62,877 nucleotides of DNA from CAYLKS01 sp964384205 [NCBI: uncultured bacterium] (lineage in GTDB: Bacteria > JAGOEH01), in NCBI GenBank assembly GCA_964384205.1, contig CAYLKS010000001.1, positions 1-62,877 on the forward strand. The letters run 5' to 3'. Below, piece by piece: positions 36,880-47,489 of this stretch. Position numbers and translations under genes: made by a program. Position 1 is the first letter of the stretch. Every line of letters starts with the position of its first letter. The notes below the pieces were generated by a model. That model was not told where the DNA came from and made no database searches. It saw nothing but the letters and a program-made list of their open reading frames with translations.

Positions 36880-39800
36880 TTATTTAATAATAGCCATTTT
36901 AAAAAGAATTATCTTTTCTTTCCCATCTTTTCTTGCTGTTAATTTACATAAATAAATATCTGGCTCAAATTCTGATACATCTATTGGAACTATATTCTCA
37001 CTCATCGGATAAGAAGTGCCTTTTAACATCTTTAATCTTTTCCCTGAATAATCGAAAATTTCTATTACAACATCTGCTACATCATATAAATAATAATAAA
37101 TTTTTGTAAAACCATTCCGTACAGGATTTGGGAAATTGTGAACTGTCTTTTCATTAATAAAATCCTGAGATGATAATTTATTTCCATCTTGAATAATTGT
37201 ACTATTTAACGGCACTATAAAATTATAACTATAATTAAACATAGGCCACATATTACTAAAATTCGCATTGTCAAAAGGAAGTACCATAACAGCACCTGCA
37301 AGATTTGTTATTGTTATTTCTGCTTTTCCATCTTTATTTAAATCAGAAATAACTGGACTATAATAACAGCGATTATCAATAACAAAAGAATAATCTTTTA
37401 ATAACCTTCCTTCACTATTTATACTTAAAAATCGTCCAGATACATTAGCAGATAATATCTCATAATTACCATCATTATTTATATCATAAATAATTGGACT
37501 GCCTGTGATATTTGATAAAAAATCAGAATATTGGAACCTATAAGGGAAATTTGTCTTCTCAGTTCCATTATAATTAATGCAATGTAATTCATCTTCTGCT
37601 TGAACAATAATTTCATAATAACCATCTTTATCAATATCAAAATAAATAGGAGATGATAAAATTTTAGAACCAGTAGAATATGGAAAACCTTCCAGATAAT
37701 ATTCTTCATCATCTATTACATGAATTCTGCCTGTCATATCTGCAATAATATAGTCAATAATCCCATCCTTATTAATATCACATATCAAAGGTTTTCCAAC
37801 TGGAAGCGAATTCCCCATCAACCCTATCATATGGGCTTTTTTATAAGGCGGAGAGACTTTAACTAATTTACCATATTCTGTAGTTAAAATAATATCCTTA
37901 GTTACTGTATTAAGATTTAAATTCAATATTTGACCGGCATTAATTGCTAATTTAGAAACCCTATTACCATAAAGATAACATAATGTATCATCACCATTTG
38001 AATAGAAAAATTTAAATTTTTGCAAAGAACTATCATAATATGCAATAGACGGACCTTTATTAAACTCATCTCCTGCCAGTTTATTGAGCTTGTTTTCTGT
38101 ATTCAATTTATAAAATATAACTCCGTCATTATTATAAAAAAATAAATAATCTGATATATTATCTAAAAATTTTCCCATAGGAGGTAAATATTTAAAATTT
38201 ACATTAAATACAAAACCAGTAGAATCAGTATTTTCATTTATTGCTGAAAATTTTAAATTTCCTTTATTAACAAATACATAAAAATTCCCCATTGAATCAA
38301 CAGGAATTAAATCTACCAAACCATCATTATTAATATCAGATTGATAATTAAAAATAAACGGTATTTGTGGATCATCAAATTTTTTCATATAAGATGGCAT
38401 GATCTTTAAAAAATTTACATTAAAAGTCATTGTATTACCGGTATCAGAAATTCCATAAATATCAATTCCTGTTGGCAAACCATAATTAGAGATAGAAGCT
38501 GGCAATGTAGATATCCCAAAATGGTCATTATTCCCTTGATAAAAAAGATCAAATTTTGTTCCTGTTTCATTCAAAAAAATACCAATATCACGAGAACCAT
38601 CTGCTTCTTCCAATTTTATAAAAGGATGATAAACATCCCATTGCAAAGTGTTTGCATACCAATTATTGATAATACCATCATCTGGGATATAATCAAGATT
38701 AGCAATATTTTCATCTACATGCCAAATTAAAATCCCGGAGCCTGGTAACAGATAATCATAAGCAGAATTGAAATTTTTATTTAAATCAACAGGTCCTGCA
38801 ATAACTCCGTTCTTTAGCCACAATGCAATATCCTGCCCTGTAGGATTTGTTTTTCTATTTTCTATTAAATAATATTCATGAGGAGAAATAGGTATTTTAT
38901 AAATCTTTTTATCAGCACCAAAAATTTCACAAGCATTTACAATTACATTCTCTATTGGTTCTTCTAATGTAATAACATCATTAAAGCCTAAAAAAGCACG
39001 GGAAAAAGCGCAAGGATAACATGGCAAAGCACCAGAAACTATTTTACCACCTATTTGTACAGAAATAATATTACCACCATCCATTAATGCAAAATCCCCT
39101 ACAAAAGTTCTAAAATCATTAGTAGAATATAAATCCATTAACCCTAACTGATGTCCAAATTCATGTGCAAGCAAACCATTCAATGCTCCAATTCTATTAT
39201 CCTGCGAGGTTGTTTCTGGTATCACCATAGCGCTTTTGACTGTAGTCTTACCATTATTTACAGGAATATATTCGCCTAAAAAGACATTTACACCCGGCAA
39301 ATCATCCGGGCTATTTTGCAATCCCGCCATATCAGACTGCCAATCAGAGCCAGCATGAAAAATAATCACAACATCATAGTCTGAAAATTTTACCTTTTCA
39401 TCAGTGGTATCAACAAGAAGTATAACATCATTTACAAAAGCAGTAAGACTTTCATTCCATGAAGCAAAAGGACCTCTTTGGCCATAATACTTCATTTTGT
39501 GATTCAATTTATACGCTCGATTTTCTTCTTCCGGAAAAACTTTATAAGTTAAATTAAGCTTTCCATCACTAACATAGTGATAATATCTTTTTAATGCCTC
39601 AAGATGATTTGAAAAATAAGTTTTATTATGAGGAGCTCTGTCTATTTCATGTCCCTCCTCATATAAAAACTGTAAAGTGTCTCTTAAATCAAATAATCCA
39701 TTTCCAGTTGACGCAGAATCGCAATCAGGCACAAATTCCACTCTCAATGCTAATATTCTAATTGTTTTATTTTCAAGAGATTTCTTTGGCAAAGCCCATT

Positions 39801-40002
39801 CTTTTATCCTCTCTAATCCTAACAAATCTGATTTAGGATTAAATGAAGGAATAAATTTTTTGAAACCTTCTTTATAAACTTTAGGATGCTCTTTATAAAT
39901 TACATCATTTTTTCCAACTATAATTTTATCAATTTTTAAAATATCTGCATGGATATTAAAAACTACTATTACAATTATAGTAAAAACAATAGATAATCTC
40001 AT
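36880..40002 (-). CDS. secreted M6-family metalloprotease with T9SS C-terminal domain
   Basis: The 1040-aa protein has a signal peptide. Its protease domain (about 60-480) carries the zinc site LLAHEFGHQLGLMDLYS, with H280, E281 and H284. VCBS/FG-GAP-like repeats with DINKDG, DIDKDG and DINNDG calcium loops follow (about 530-930). The last 90 residues (FPNPVRNGFTKIYYYL...VVIEIFDYSGKRL...EPDIYLCKL) are a T9SS type A sorting domain. It is probably exported by T9SS and attached to or released from the surface. Its position 6 bp after porV suggests a dedicated cargo. Confidence 0.92.
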   Translation of the reverse strand: MRLSIVFTIIVIVVFNIHADILKIDKIIVGKNDVIYKEHPKVYKEGFKKFIPSFNPKSDLLGLERIKEWALPKKSLENKTIRILALRVEFVPDCDSASTGNGLFDLRDTLQFLYEEGHEIDRAPHNKTYFSNHLEALKRYYHYVSDGKLNLTYKVFPEEENRAYKLNHKMKYYGQRGPFASWNESLTAFVNDVILLVDTTDEKVKFSDYDVVIIFHAGSDWQSDMAGLQNSPDDLPGVNVFLGEYIPVNNGKTTVKSAMVIPETTSQDNRIGALNGLLAHEFGHQLGLMDLYSTNDFRTFVGDFALMDGGNIISVQIGGKIVSGALPCYPCAFSRAFLGFNDVITLEEPIENVIVNACEIFGADKKIYKIPISPHEYYLIENRKTNPTGQDIALWLKNGVIAGPVDLNKNFNSAYDYLLPGSGILIWHVDENIANLDYIPDDGIINNWYANTLQWDVYHPFIKLEEADGSRDIGIFLNETGTKFDLFYQGNNDHFGISTLPASISNYGLPTGIDIYGISDTGNTMTFNVNFLKIMPSYMKKFDDPQIPFIFNYQSDINNDGLVDLIPVDSMGNFYVFVNKGNLKFSAINENTDSTGFVFNVNFKYLPPMGKFLDNISDYLFFYNNDGVIFYKLNTENKLNKLAGDEFNKGPSIAYYDSSLQKFKFFYSNGDDTLCYLYGNRVSKLAINAGQILNLNLNTVTKDIILTTEYGKLVKVSPPYKKAHMIGLMGNSLPVGKPLICDINKDGIIDYIIADMTGRIHVIDDEEYYLEGFPYSTGSKILSSPIYFDIDKDGYYEIIVQAEDELHCINYNGTEKTNFPYRFQYSDFLSNITGSPIIYDINNDGNYEILSANVSGRFLSINSEGRLLKDYSFVIDNRCYYSPVISDLNKDGKAEITITNLAGAVMVLPFDNANFSNMWPMFNYSYNFIVPLNSTIIQDGNKLSSQDFINEKTVHNFPNPVRNGFTKIYYYLYDVADVVIEIFDYSGKRLKMLKGTSYPMSENIVPIDVSEFEPDIYLCKLTARKDGKEKIILFKMAIIK

Positions 40003-40008
40003 AACTTC

Positions 40009-41013
40009 TTAATATCTAAAAATTAAACTAAATAGCAACTGGTTTTCTAAAGGATGGCCCGTTCCACCTTTAAAATATCCAAAATCAAACTGAAATTTTT
40101 CCCACATAATAGACGCACCAAAAGTAGGAGATTTAACATCTCCAGCTTTATCATAATAATAACCCGCTCTTAATGCCATAGATTCACCATACCAAAACTC
40201 AGCACCACCAGAAAAAATAGTCTGATCAAATTTTACACCTCTATCTTCTTTGTTACCGAGTCCCACAAGATCAATATCTGAATCAAAAACAGCAGTTAAT
40301 TTGTAATATTGAGAATTTACAATATCATATCCTATACCAATTTTTAAAGCACGAGGTAGAGGGTCTGCCTGATCGGCATCTATATAAGCCATATTAGGAC
40401 CTATATTCACAATAGAGGCACCTAATTTCATCCTATGAGTCACCTTATAAGTAATACCCACATCAAAAGCAAAAGATTTTCCCACACCACTACCTTTTTC
40501 AGCACCTGCGCCTTGATTTGCAAGATGAGAATGTATGTATTTAAAAGTTCCACCCAAAGCTATATCTCTTGAGAGATAAGTTCCATAAGAAATAGCAAAT
40601 GCAAGTTCATAACTTGAAAAAGTACCGGTAGGATTTCCAAATTCATCTGTTCCTTCCTGTCTCCCCAATGATAAATATGTGAAATGAGCCGCTACATGGC
40701 CAATATCTTTAAGGTTACTTGCCCATGCAAGGTAAGAATAATGTAAATCATCAATAAATTGTCTCAACCATGGAGCATACATTAACATCATTTGACTTTT
40801 TTCTATATTAACAAGTCCTGATGGATTATAGTAAGCTGATCCAATATCATCTGATAAACCAACAAAAGATCTTCCCAAACCCCATGCTCTTGCACTTGGA
40901 GGTATCCTTAAAAATAATGCTGTTGCCTGTCCCTGCGCTTCTATTTTACTAAACATTGCACTTGAGACCAACAAAACTACTATCAATATCTTTGCTCTTA
41001 AATGAGAAAACAT
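40009..41013 (-). CDS. porV: PorV-like T9SS outer-membrane protein
   Basis: The 334-aa barrel has a signal peptide ending near IEAQ. Diagnostic PorV/UPF0164 sequence follows: LRIPPSARAWGLGRSFVGLSDDIGSAYYNPSGLV, then amphipathic strands to a final FSLIFRY. In Porphyromonas, PorV binds the C-terminal signal of cargo and delivers it from the translocon to PorU. Adjacency to porU strengthens the call. An AAAGGAGG-like site precedes the ATG. Confidence 0.9.
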   Translation of the reverse strand: MFSHLRAKILIVVLLVSSAMFSKIEAQGQATALFLRIPPSARAWGLGRSFVGLSDDIGSAYYNPSGLVNIEKSQMMLMYAPWLRQFIDDLHYSYLAWASNLKDIGHVAAHFTYLSLGRQEGTDEFGNPTGTFSSYELAFAISYGTYLSRDIALGGTFKYIHSHLANQGAGAEKGSGVGKSFAFDVGITYKVTHRMKLGASIVNIGPNMAYIDADQADPLPRALKIGIGYDIVNSQYYKLTAVFDSDIDLVGLGNKEDRGVKFDQTIFSGGAEFWYGESMALRAGYYYDKAGDVKSPTFGASIMWEKFQFDFGYFKGGTGHPLENQLLFSLIFRY

Positions 41014-41027
41014 TTATAATCCTCCTT

Positions 41028-44000
41028 TTATTTAATCTTTACCATTTTTCCAATTTTTTTAATCTTATTATTACTAACCAGATCTTTTACTACTATAGTG
41101 TACAAATAAGTACCATTGTAAACTGGCACTCCGTCCCAATCTTTACCGTCCCAGTAAACTATATTATTACCGGGTGTGCACACTCCTTCGATTCGATTGA
41201 TCCTCCTTCCGGATAAAGTTAGTATATTAATCGTAAAATTTCCTTCAACATTTGTAAAAAAAATAAATTTTGTATCCTTTCTAAAAGGATTAGGATAATT
41301 AAAAATATTATTTAATGCAAGAGGTTTTTCTTTTTGAACAAAAATAGTAAAATTTTCCTCAGCTTGATTATTAAAATTATCGTAACATCTAAAATAAATT
41401 GAATGCTTCCCATACTCAAGATCTTTTAACTGATATTCAATCTCACCTTTTTGATAAGAATCATTATTATAATGAAAATAAGAGCCTAAATCAATTCTCA
41501 TATCTGCCCTATTATCTATCATCATAAAAATTTGATGTCCCGGCTGTCCCGTAATATTAATGCCATTCTCATCATATAATTCTATCCTCAAATTAATAGA
41601 TTTTGACAACTTAATACCTTCTTTATACGGCAAATTATCAAAAAAAGCATTTATCTGTGGAGATATAGTATCATTAATAACATCAGAATCCCCCTTTAGA
41701 TATAATCCTGTATGCGCTCCCAAAGCTTCATTTTCATCGCCGGGATTATAAAAAATAATCTTAGCACCTTTTTTATCATAATTAATATCAAGAGGAATTA
41801 TAGCAGCCCCTCTTAATATGTCACTTACAACAGAAACTTTGCCTTTAAATAAAATATTACCCGGCATTTTATAATTTATATAAAAATCTTTATCTTTTAC
41901 TTTATAGTTAATATTCTTTTCCGCTCCAATCAATTGAACATAAATATCATTATTGGTATAATGCTGATGAGAATTTTTCAAAGGAATTAAACCCGCAGAA
42001 AAGGCAAAGCCTTTTCCCGCAAATAAAGTATCCGAAGATAATTTATTAACATTAACAACGAAATCTGGATCAAATAATTTTATATAAGGATCTCCCAGTA
42101 AATTATAATATCTCGAATTATCATTTGCAATTATATATTCTAATTTTGCAAGCTGTAATGCCTTACCAATAGGCCGATTTTGCCCCAGAGCATATTTATA
42201 AAACAATCCGTTCAATGCCTCATTAGGACCTGCATTTGTAGCCCGCACAGCTGATATTGCAGCAATAGCACCTGCTTCAGGATTAAGTATCAGTCGTTCT
42301 GCAAGACAATAACCATACAACATATCAAATCTACCAACATCACACGCTGATGCATAAAATAAAAAATATTTCCCAAAATTTTTCAAATTTCCAACATCTT
42401 CACTACCCTGAAATAATGTTTCAGTAGCAAGACGTTCCCAGCTACCATGCCCCACATAATTAAAAATAATCGCTCCCTTCCCCAATTCATTTATCAAATC
42501 AAGCCTTGCATTTCCTTTTAATGCACTTGAATAATTAAGCAAATAAATTTTTTTTTCAATAAGATAATCAGATATATACGGACAAATCAATTGTTCCGTA
42601 TTTTTAGTATGAAAATCTTCTATGGCACCTGGCCTCTGAACATTTATCTCATCATCAGCAGATAAAATAACATTCTGTCTCCAAAAATCATCTTGTCCTC
42701 TTTTCTGAAAATCTATAATCTTATTTACAATAGCTTCCGCCTCATCTTTTGTCAAAACTGGCAACCTACCAATAGCAAGCCGTGGATATTTAGTATTCAT
42801 TACCCCATTGTCCGGAAAATAAACATAATAATCATCAGACATTCTATAACCATCTGTACCAGCTCTGTCTGTCTCAAAGGCTGGAATTTTAGATGGAAAT
42901 GAATTAGAGTATTTTCTCCTTAAATCCCAGTGGCCATCTCCAAAAAGCAACACATACTCCAAGTCATTATCACCATTATTCCAATATTTATATGAATAAT
43001 ATAAAAAATTTCTTATTGCCATTATATCAATTAAACCATAAGAAAAACTATTATAAATATCTTCTATATTTACTACTTTAACATTAATTCCATCTCTTAC
43101 TTGATAAAAATTAGCTAACTTCTCAGCTTCATTAGAAAATTCTTCTGGAGATACAATTATATATTTAGCCATATTAGAAGATGAATATAAATCATGCCAG
43201 TAAACCCTTTCAATTGAATTTATATTTTTTATATTTTTCCTATTTAAAATATAATATATCCGTTTACTTTGATTCGGTTTAATATAAAAATTACTACCTG
43301 AAATATAAGGGATTACCCTTTTTATATTATACTTATCTGTTATATCAAAAATAATATAATCAGAACCATTGCCTTCAAATGGAATCTCTACAATATCATT
43401 TTCTGAATATTCATTGGTAAATAACTGATCAGAACTACCAGCTTTAAGTTTTAATTTATACTTAAATAAAAAATTATCAAAAAACACTGTTTTTGAATAT
43501 ACAGGATTTAAAAGTACCTTAATGCTATTAACACCATCTCCTAATATTCCTTGATTAATTTTATATTGAATCTTCTCAAAACGCCTGAATAAATAAAGAG
43601 TACTATCCAAAACAGTGCTGCCATTTATCTGCACTATTAAATTAGTCTGTTTACCATTTCCATAAAAATTTAATGTTAATTCTCCTTCTGCATTATTATC
43701 AGGATTATTCAAAAATAAATTAGCTATTACAGAATTACCATTTATCTCATCCAATTTTGCCCAGAACCATTGACTCCCATTTTGATATAAACCAATAGAA
43801 TCATTTTTTTCAAAATATAAATATTCAAAACCAGTATTTACTTTATTGCCAGTTAAATTAGAAGCAGTTTCTATATTCGAGATATTCTTTCTATTTTCAT
43901 TTTTATCAAGAATAAGCCAGTATATATTTTTATCATTGTAAATATTTGCTATACAGGTATCATTAAAATAATCATAACGTGTTAATCCCTCAGCATAAAA

Positions 44001-44849
44001 AAATAATGATTCATTATCTTCCCATACACCATCTCCATCATCATCAGTAAAAGTTGCCATCTCTTTTAATGTATCTTTATATGAATCATCTTTTGAAATA
44101 TCAAACTTAAGCTGAGTCCCTCCTCCATAATATATTTTAAATTGATCAAATCTGTAATTTTTAATATTAGAAAAAACTTCTGTTATTTTACTATGGCTAA
44201 TCTTGTAGATCCCGCCATCTATTATACTTAATTTAAAAAATGCTATTTTATCTGATGAAAAATTAGATAAGCCAACTGCTTTTTCTATTTTAGTCTTTTT
44301 TAATGTTTTAAAAACATCATAATTCAAAACATAATTTTTCAAATCAACATCATAGGTAAAACTATTTTTATCCAGATTAGCAACTGAATTATACTCAATA
44401 TCAAAGGTAATATCTTCTATAAATTTATAAAAATTACCTTGTTTCAAAATTGGCAAAAAATAAATAACCGCTATATCATACCCCTTATACTTAACAATAT
44501 CTACAACATCATAAGGTACTTCCGGATAAACTATTTGGTTTGTGTCATTAACCACTTCTCCGTTTGCTAATAATTTTATTGCATCTGCAGGCCGATAATT
44601 ATTTAAATTAGAAATTTTGTTTATTTTATAACTAATTTTAAATTTTTCAGATGGAACAATCAACTTAATTGGATAAAAAGGGTAATATTTATCACCATAT
44701 TGAGAAATAGAAAATTTTTTACTTTGAATTGACCTTTCACTAATATTTATAACAAACCTATTAATATTGTTTTCTAAAACTTTTACATCAGCAGACAACT
44801 CTAATATAAAAGCCAAAAGAACCATTATTAATCTTTTTATTTTTAACAT
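41028..44849 (-). CDS. porU: PorU-like type IX secretion sortase (C25 gingipain family)
   Basis: The 1273-aa protein has a signal peptide, an N-terminal beta region and a caspase-fold C25 domain. The catalytic H801 is in NYVGHGSW and C836 in FYASACDVGRFD. PorU removes the C-terminal signal of T9SS cargo and links the protein to LPS. A C-terminal CTD-like domain (YPNPFRKDTKF..NILTLSGRRI..YWDGKDWDG) is also a PorU feature. It heads the operon porU-porV-M6-DUF5683. The -10 box lies only 8 nt before the ATG and no ribosome site is seen, so the message may be leaderless. Confidence 0.9.
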   Translation of the reverse strand: MLKIKRLIMVLLAFILELSADVKVLENNINRFVINISERSIQSKKFSISQYGDKYYPFYPIKLIVPSEKFKISYKINKISNLNNYRPADAIKLLANGEVVNDTNQIVYPEVPYDVVDIVKYKGYDIAVIYFLPILKQGNFYKFIEDITFDIEYNSVANLDKNSFTYDVDLKNYVLNYDVFKTLKKTKIEKAVGLSNFSSDKIAFFKLSIIDGGIYKISHSKITEVFSNIKNYRFDQFKIYYGGGTQLKFDISKDDSYKDTLKEMATFTDDDGDGVWEDNESLFFYAEGLTRYDYFNDTCIANIYNDKNIYWLILDKNENRKNISNIETASNLTGNKVNTGFEYLYFEKNDSIGLYQNGSQWFWAKLDEINGNSVIANLFLNNPDNNAEGELTLNFYGNGKQTNLIVQINGSTVLDSTLYLFRRFEKIQYKINQGILGDGVNSIKVLLNPVYSKTVFFDNFLFKYKLKLKAGSSDQLFTNEYSENDIVEIPFEGNGSDYIIFDITDKYNIKRVIPYISGSNFYIKPNQSKRIYYILNRKNIKNINSIERVYWHDLYSSSNMAKYIIVSPEEFSNEAEKLANFYQVRDGINVKVVNIEDIYNSFSYGLIDIMAIRNFLYYSYKYWNNGDNDLEYVLLFGDGHWDLRRKYSNSFPSKIPAFETDRAGTDGYRMSDDYYVYFPDNGVMNTKYPRLAIGRLPVLTKDEAEAIVNKIIDFQKRGQDDFWRQNVILSADDEINVQRPGAIEDFHTKNTEQLICPYISDYLIEKKIYLLNYSSALKGNARLDLINELGKGAIIFNYVGHGSWERLATETLFQGSEDVGNLKNFGKYFLFYASACDVGRFDMLYGYCLAERLILNPEAGAIAAISAVRATNAGPNEALNGLFYKYALGQNRPIGKALQLAKLEYIIANDNSRYYNLLGDPYIKLFDPDFVVNVNKLSSDTLFAGKGFAFSAGLIPLKNSHQHYTNNDIYVQLIGAEKNINYKVKDKDFYINYKMPGNILFKGKVSVVSDILRGAAIIPLDINYDKKGAKIIFYNPGDENEALGAHTGLYLKGDSDVINDTISPQINAFFDNLPYKEGIKLSKSINLRIELYDENGINITGQPGHQIFMMIDNRADMRIDLGSYFHYNNDSYQKGEIEYQLKDLEYGKHSIYFRCYDNFNNQAEENFTIFVQKEKPLALNNIFNYPNPFRKDTKFIFFTNVEGNFTINILTLSGRRINRIEGVCTPGNNIVYWDGKDWDGVPVYNGTYLYTIVVKDLVSNNKIKKIGKMVKIK

Positions 44850-44857
44850 TGCTCTTA

Positions 44858-44886
44858 ATTATACTTATATAATAAAAAAATGTCAA
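44858..44886 (-). promoter_or_regulatory. sigma70-type promoter of the porU operon
   Basis: TTGACA (44886-44881) and a perfect TATAAT (44863-44858) are spaced by 17 bp on the minus strand. The expected start point is within 0-3 nt of the porU ATG at 44849. Confidence 0.85.
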
Positions 44887-45166
44887 GACAACAGATAAAA
44901 ATTTTAAAAGCATAATACCAGCTTTAATCAATATTTTTAATAAGATCTTTCCCATAAGAAAATTATATATTTTATTATTCTAAAAATTAATCTTAAACAA
45001 ATTAAAATTTATTTACAATATTAAATTTAATATAAAAAACTCTATTTTATCCAATTTATCCAAAACTTTATTAAAATAAAAAAATACTTGACAATTCTAA
45101 ATTAATTAAATTAATTAATTAACAAGACGAACTACTTTAACTACTCTAAAAAAAAGGAGATTTTAT
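44887..45166. promoter_or_regulatory. AT-rich divergent intergenic region with promoter and operator-like repeat
   Basis: The region between porU and the DUF4838 gene contains no gene that I can see. TTGACA at 45088-45093 is the -35 box of the plus-strand gene. An AT-rich run of TTAATTAA units (about 45100-45122) covers the expected -10 position and could be a repressor site. AAAAGGAG lies just before the ATG at 45167. Confidence 0.5.
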
Positions 45167-47425
45167 ATGTCAAAAAAATTTTTTGTATTAATTATTCCTA
45201 TTTTAATAATCTTATCATGTAGTAACAAAATTAAGCTCTCAAATAATTCAAAAACTAATTTTGTTATAATACTCCCTCAAAATGCTGATTCGATTGAAAC
45301 CAAAGCGGCAAATACATTCAAAAAATATTTTCAAGCGGTTACAGATGCAGAAATAAAAATAACAAATCAGCCATCAAAGAACGAACAGTTCATCTACCTC
45401 AGCACCATCAAACATAATAAATATGATTTTCTCAAAAATAACAATATAACAGAGGATGGTTTTTTAATTAAAACCAAAGATAAAAACATTTATATTATTG
45501 GTAATGAAATGGGGGTTCTTTACGGTGTTTATACCTTTTTCGAAAAATATGTTGGTGTACGATGGTATAATATAAATGATCTCCATATTCCAAAAATAAA
45601 AAATTTAAACATTCCTCCTATAAACGATTTAGAAAATCCAGCATTCGCTTATAGAACAACCAGCTGCGGTGAAAGTGGATTTCCATCAGAACATAGTGAA
45701 TTTCAGGACTTTTTAAAGCTTGAAAATTATCAAAGAAAAACATTGTGGGGAATGTATGTACATACAACATTCGATTTAGTGCCTCCTAAAAAATATTTCA
45801 AAAAACATCCAGAATATTTTTCAGAAATCGGCGGATATAGGGTAAAAGACGGCCAATTATGTATGTCAAATCCGGATGTCATTAAAGAACTAATCAAAAA
45901 TTTAGCAAAAAAAATGAAAGAAAAACCTTACGCAAAAATATGGTCTGTCAGTCAAGAAGATAATTATAAATACTGTACATGTAAAAGATGCCAGCAAATA
46001 GCTAAAGAAGAAGGAAGCCAAAGCGGCGTATATCTTAGAGCTGTTAATGAAATAGCAAAACATTTTCCTGATAAAATCATATCAACACTTGCATATCAAT
46101 TCACAAGAAAACCACCTAAAAAAACCAAACCTGCAGATAACGTTAATATAATGCTATGCACAATAGAATTAAACAGAAACATTCCAATTGAAGAAGATCC
46201 TGGAAGTAAAGGATTTGTTGAGGAACTAAAAGGATGGTCTAAGCTTACAAAAAATATTTTTGTATGGGATTATGAAGTACAATTCACAAATTTTTTAGCT
46301 CCATTTCCAAATCTCCATACTATCCCGGAGAATATTAAATTATTCAAAAGAAATAATGTGCAGGGCTTATTTATGCAAGGCATACGAAACGATTATGCTG
46401 AATTTGCAGAACTCAAGCAATATTTAATCGCACATCTAATGTGGGACACTTCCTTATGTGTTGATTCCTTAATAAATGATTTTTTAAATGGCTACTACGG
46501 AGATGCTGGCAAATATCTAAAACATTATATTGATACTATGCGTGTAGAATTACTCAAAAGTAATATACCGCTAACCATATACGGAAATCCTTATGATCAT
46601 TTTAAAGGATTTTTAAGACCTGAAATGATAAAACATTATTATGCTATTTTTGACAGTGCATTAAAAGCTGTAGAAAATAATCCTAAATTATACGATAGGG
46701 TTTTAAATGAAAAATTACAATTAGATTATTCCACATTAGAAATAGCGAAATTTCAAGTAACTGGTGAATGGGGAATCTATAAGAAAAATGAAAAAGGAGA
46801 AATTGTAATAAATTCAGATGTAATAAAAAAACTGAACAATTTTATTAAAACAGCAAAAAGACTCAATGTTAAATACCTCAATGAAAAAGCAAAAACATTA
46901 GAAGATCTCAAAAATGAATTTGATTTTATTATAAATAATTCATTCAAAAATAAAATAGGGTTAAATAAAAAAGTTACTATTTTAACAACAATTAGTCCTA
47001 AATATAAAAACAATAATGGTCCAGCAAGCTTAACAGATGGTATATTAGGAGTTTATGATTATCATTTCAATTGGCTTGGTTTCGAAGAAAACGATATGGT
47101 AGCCATTATAGATCTTGAAAAACCTACTAAAATTAATAAAATTAAAGGAGATTTCTATCAAGAAGAATATTCATGGATATTTTTACCTAAAAATGTGAAA
47201 TTTTATATTTCAAATGATGGAAAAAATTTTAAGCTTATAAAAACAGTAAAAAATCGAATCCCATTAACTAAAAAAGGGAAATTTAGACATATCTTTGAAA
47301 CACAAGTAAATAAAAAAGCTCGATATATAAAGGTGGTTGCTCAAAATATCGGGAAATGCCCACCATGGCATAGTGGTTCTGGCGGCAAAGCATGGATATT
47401 CTGTGATGAAATAATTATTGAATAA
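45167..47425 (+). CDS. DUF4838 lipoprotein, probable polysaccharide-related
   Basis: The lipoprotein signal ends at C18 (IILSC). Residues about 30-150 resemble the small alpha/beta domain found ahead of GH20/GH67-type catalytic domains (GNEMGVLYGVYTFFEKYVGVRWY). The DUF4838 core follows (about 155-480), with the family cysteine motif YCTCKRCQQ. The last 150 residues look like an F5/8 type C (discoidin) carbohydrate-binding fold. No enzyme activity is proven for the family; glycoside hydrolysis is inferred. It is a single-gene unit with its own promoter and a strong terminator. Confidence 0.85.
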   Translation: MSKKFFVLIIPILIILSCSNKIKLSNNSKTNFVIILPQNADSIETKAANTFKKYFQAVTDAEIKITNQPSKNEQFIYLSTIKHNKYDFLKNNNITEDGFLIKTKDKNIYIIGNEMGVLYGVYTFFEKYVGVRWYNINDLHIPKIKNLNIPPINDLENPAFAYRTTSCGESGFPSEHSEFQDFLKLENYQRKTLWGMYVHTTFDLVPPKKYFKKHPEYFSEIGGYRVKDGQLCMSNPDVIKELIKNLAKKMKEKPYAKIWSVSQEDNYKYCTCKRCQQIAKEEGSQSGVYLRAVNEIAKHFPDKIISTLAYQFTRKPPKKTKPADNVNIMLCTIELNRNIPIEEDPGSKGFVEELKGWSKLTKNIFVWDYEVQFTNFLAPFPNLHTIPENIKLFKRNNVQGLFMQGIRNDYAEFAELKQYLIAHLMWDTSLCVDSLINDFLNGYYGDAGKYLKHYIDTMRVELLKSNIPLTIYGNPYDHFKGFLRPEMIKHYYAIFDSALKAVENNPKLYDRVLNEKLQLDYSTLEIAKFQVTGEWGIYKKNEKGEIVINSDVIKKLNNFIKTAKRLNVKYLNEKAKTLEDLKNEFDFIINNSFKNKIGLNKKVTILTTISPKYKNNNGPASLTDGILGVYDYHFNWLGFEENDMVAIIDLEKPTKINKIKGDFYQEEYSWIFLPKNVKFYISNDGKNFKLIKTVKNRIPLTKKGKFRHIFETQVNKKARYIKVVAQNIGKCPPWHSGSGGKAWIFCDEIIIE

Positions 47426-47432
47426 CTATAAC

Positions 47433-47466
47433 AAAGAGACACTCTTAAAGGGTGTCTCTTTTTTTA
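47433..47466. terminator. bidirectional terminator after the DUF4838 gene
   Basis: AAAGAGACAC and GTGTCTCTTT form a stem around TCTTAAAGG, flanked by A- and T-runs. It serves both the plus-strand lipoprotein gene and the converging barrel gene. Confidence 0.85.
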
Positions 47467-47489
47467 TTAATATATTTCCACAATAAAAA

